This document shows positions 4,975 through 6,883 of a DNA stretch of 6,883 nt, piece by piece. Every line of letters begins with the position of its first letter. The stretch's first letter is position 1. This DNA comes from Clostridiales bacterium (lineage in GTDB: Bacteria; Bacillota; Clostridia; Lachnospirales; CAG-274), in the NCBI GenBank assembly GCA_021203425.1, contig JAJQBF010000006.1, forward strand, positions 1 to 6,883, read 5' to 3'. The notes under the pieces were generated by a model. That model was given only the letters and a program-made list of their open reading frames with translations, had not been told where the DNA came from and did no database searches. A program made the position numbers and the translations under genes.

Positions 4975-6333
4975 ATGATTAGCCGCAGTGAGGTTTTGGA
5001 AACCAACAAAATGATAAGCGAGGAGAATTTGGACGTCCGTACTATTACAATGGGCATAAATCTTTTGGACTGTGCGGATTCCGACCCCAATAAGCTCTGT
5101 AACAAAATATATGACAAAATTACAAAAAGCGCTGAAAATCTCGTTAAAACAGGAGATGATATTGCTAAAGAATACGGCATACCCGTTGTCAATAAGAGAA
5201 TTTCCGTTACACCTGTTGCCCTTGTGGCAAACGGTCACACTCAGGACACCTGTGTTAATATAGCAAAAACCCTTGACAAGGCAGCTATAAACGTAGGCGT
5301 AAACTTTATAGGGGGATATTCTGCCCTTGTTCAGAAAGGCTCAACTCCCAGCGATATAAATCTTGTAAGGAGTATTCCCGAGGCGCTTTCCTCTACAGAA
5401 AGAGTTTGTTCGTCTGTAAATGTGGGAAGTACACGAAACGGCATAAATATGAATGCTGTTAAAAAGATAGGCGAGGTAGTAAAGGAAATGGCCTATCTCA
5501 CAAGAAACGAAGGCTCTATGGCCTGTGCAAAATTTGTTGTTTTCTGCAATGCCGTTGAGGATAACCCCTTTATGGCCGGTGCCTTTCACGGCGTAGGCGA
5601 AAGAGACAAGGTTATAAACGTAGGTGTCAGCGGTCCCGGGGTTGTAAAATATGCTCTTCAAAGCGTAAGAGAGGCTGATTTTGAAACACTTTGTGAAACA
5701 GTAAAGAAAACAGCCTTTAAAATAACGAGAGTAGGTCAGCTAGTGGCTCAGGAGGCATCAAGAAGACTTGAGGTTCCCTTCGGAATTATAGACTTATCTC
5801 TTACCCCCACACCGGCTATCGGAGACAGTATTGCCGAAATATTCAACGAAATGGGGCTTGAGGCAGCCGGAGCACCGGGCACAACAGCAGCCCTTGCCAT
5901 TCTAAACGACAACGTAAAGAAGGGCGGACTTATGGCATCATCTTATGTAGGCGGCTTAAGCGGTGCTTTTATTCCCGTAAGTGAAGACCACGGTATGATT
6001 GAGGCTGTTCAAAGCGGTGCCTTAACTCTTGAAAAATTAGAGGCTATGACCTGTGTCTGCTCCGTTGGGCTTGATATGATAGCCATACCCGGAGATACCT
6101 CGGCAGCCACAATTTCGGGGGTAATTGCCGATGAAATGGCCATAGGTATGATAAACAACAAAACAACAGCCGTAAGAATTATTCCCGCCTACGGCAAAAC
6201 GGTAGGGGAAAGCGTTGAATTCGGCGGACTTCTCGGAACAGCTCCGGTTATGCCCGTAAACGGCTATTCCTGTGAGCGCTTTATAAGAAGAGGCGGAAGA
6301 ATCCCTGCTCCGGTTCACAGCTTTAAGAACTGA
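4975..6333 (+). CDS. PFL family protein (UPF0210)
   Basis: 452 residues from the ATG, matching the family's usual length of about 450. The N-terminus (VLETNKMISEENLDVRTITMGINLLDC) is the typical UPF0210 opening. Further conserved blocks are VANGHTQDT, VGVNFIGGYSALVQKG (107-122), NVGSTRNGINMNAV (149-162), VGVSGPGVVKYAL (216-228), LSLTPTPAIGDSIAEI (274-289) and VCSVGLDMIAIPGDT (361-375). The fold is related to the ten-stranded barrel of pyruvate formate-lyase and anaerobic ribonucleotide reductase, hence the name. I see no C-terminal glycyl-radical motif of the RVxGY kind, so it should not be called a formate acetyltransferase. Cys360 and Cys362 lie in TCVCSVGLD, and the second is in the conserved block, a candidate active-site residue. 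No signal peptide or membrane helix, so cytoplasmic. It follows the ACT gene by 31 bases and is probably regulated by it. Reaction unknown. Confidence 0.93.
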   Translation: MISRSEVLETNKMISEENLDVRTITMGINLLDCADSDPNKLCNKIYDKITKSAENLVKTGDDIAKEYGIPVVNKRISVTPVALVANGHTQDTCVNIAKTLDKAAINVGVNFIGGYSALVQKGSTPSDINLVRSIPEALSSTERVCSSVNVGSTRNGINMNAVKKIGEVVKEMAYLTRNEGSMACAKFVVFCNAVEDNPFMAGAFHGVGERDKVINVGVSGPGVVKYALQSVREADFETLCETVKKTAFKITRVGQLVAQEASRRLEVPFGIIDLSLTPTPAIGDSIAEIFNEMGLEAAGAPGTTAALAILNDNVKKGGLMASSYVGGLSGAFIPVSEDHGMIEAVQSGALTLEKLEAMTCVCSVGLDMIAIPGDTSAATISGVIADEMAIGMINNKTTAVRIIPAYGKTVGESVEFGGLLGTAPVMPVNGYSCERFIRRGGRIPAPVHSFKN

Positions 6334-6351
6334 TATTTTGGGGGAGAAAAT

Positions 6352-6883
6352 ATGCTGTATGAATATCAAATTGATTCAGATGTGATTGTAGGCGGTTGGG
6401 GAAGGTGGCTTTTATGCTTTATTGTTGCTGTGGTTTTTGCAGCAGGCTTAATTTGGGCATTTTCCAAAAGAAAAGATGTTTCCGAAAACCCCGGCTTATA
6501 TCCCTTTCATTATAGAATTGTGAACGAAAAAAATCCTTACTTCATGCTGAAAATATTTGCCGGCTTTGCCTGCTATTTGCTGGCTTTGTGTTTTCTTACC
6601 TTTTTTACGGTAAAAACATATTTGGTAAAGCCCTTATATTATGCACACTGTGTTAAAACAGGACAATTTGAAACAGTAAGCGGTACAGTGGAAAACTTTG
6701 AACCGGGAGTAAAAAGCGGAGAGGAAAGTTTTGACATAAACGGCATAAAATTCGGCTATTCCGAAAATGAGTCCTGCGGCTACAGCACATATTCTAAAGA
6801 CGGCGGCGTTATAACCGGCAACGGACAGGAGCTCAAAATATCCTATATTAATGCTTTTTCCGAAAATATTATAGTGTACATAG
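6352..6883 (+). CDS. Two-helix membrane protein with outer domain, unknown function (3' end outside window)
   Basis: The frame opens at ATG 6352 with GGGGGAG (6340-6346) five bases upstream and stays open for 177 codons to the right edge. It starts 18 bases after the PFL-family stop, so it may be in the same transcript. Predicted membrane helices are at about 18-37 and 65-88, joined by a basic loop (SKRKD ... RIVNEKN), with most of the remainder on the far side of helix 2. Residues 105-177 (VSGTVENFEP, ESFDINGIKFGYSENE, GGVITGNGQELKISYI, NIIVYI) look like a small beta-rich domain that I recall in many uncharacterised bacterial proteins, with the pattern G-x-V-E-x-F ... E-x-F-x-[VI]-N-G-x-x-F-x-Y ... 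GG-x-I-x-x-G-Q-x-[LV]-x-I-x-Y. The last visible residues suggest the natural end is near. No catalytic motif seen; I cannot name a function. Confidence 0.75.
   Translation, partial: MLYEYQIDSDVIVGGWGRWLLCFIVAVVFAAGLIWAFSKRKDVSENPGLYPFHYRIVNEKNPYFMLKIFAGFACYLLALCFLTFFTVKTYLVKPLYYAHCVKTGQFETVSGTVENFEPGVKSGEESFDINGIKFGYSENESCGYSTYSKDGGVITGNGQELKISYINAFSENIIVYI

Noticed and set aside
4975..6333. Annotation as formate C-acetyltransferase (pyruvate formate-lyase)
   Set aside because: Family name only; the protein is far shorter than PflB and lacks the C-terminal glycyl-radical motif.
6037..6369. 110-codon minus-strand open frame over the end of the PFL-family gene
   Set aside because: Cys/Gly/Tyr-rich shadow of a strongly conserved coding region; no family resemblance.

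Overview
The window reads as a chromosomal segment of a low-to-moderate GC Firmicute, most likely a Clostridia-class anaerobe. The reasons are GGAGG-type ribosome binding sites before nearly every gene, frequent ATA (Ile) and AGA/AGG (Arg) codons, and gene families typical of that group (YkvI-like, DUF5711-like, CvpA, the ACT/PFL pair). All genes lie on the + strand and are tightly packed. I see no rRNA, tRNA, CRISPR array, transposase or phage gene.

Layout: (1) 3-476 is the C-terminal part of a YkvI-like multi-pass membrane protein, cut by the left edge. (2) 449-1978 starts inside gene 1 and encodes a membrane-anchored, propeller-like protein of DUF5711 type with a long Glu-rich tail. (3) 1997-2692 is a CvpA-family four-helix membrane protein. 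(4) 2693-3313 is a YigZ/IMPACT-family protein that abuts gene 3 with no spacer. (5) 3341-3847 is rimM and (6) 3844-4593 is trmD, overlapping by ATGA. (7) 4594-4673 is an 80-base gap holding a hairpin-rich, repeat-like element followed by a perfect TATAAT box. (8) 4674-4943 is an ACT-domain protein (UPF0237 type) and (9) 4975-6333 is its usual partner, the 'PFL family' UPF0210 protein. (10) 6352 to the right edge is the start of a two-helix membrane protein with an outer domain of unknown function.

Genes 2-6 have gaps of 18, 0, 27 and -4 bases and look like one transcription unit. It joins two envelope proteins and a YigZ protein to the ribosome-maturation/tRNA-methylation pair rimM-trmD. The usual companions of rimM-trmD (rpsP and the KH-domain gene before, rplS after) are absent here. 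The ACT-PFL pair probably forms a second unit, possibly with its own promoter next to the repeat element, and the following membrane protein is close enough to be co-transcribed.

This is mostly ordinary housekeeping and conserved-hypothetical territory. The points most worth a second look are the intergenic element after trmD, the uncharacterised ACT-PFL module with its downstream membrane protein, and the DUF5711-CvpA pair. I found no convincing evidence of a wholly new system.
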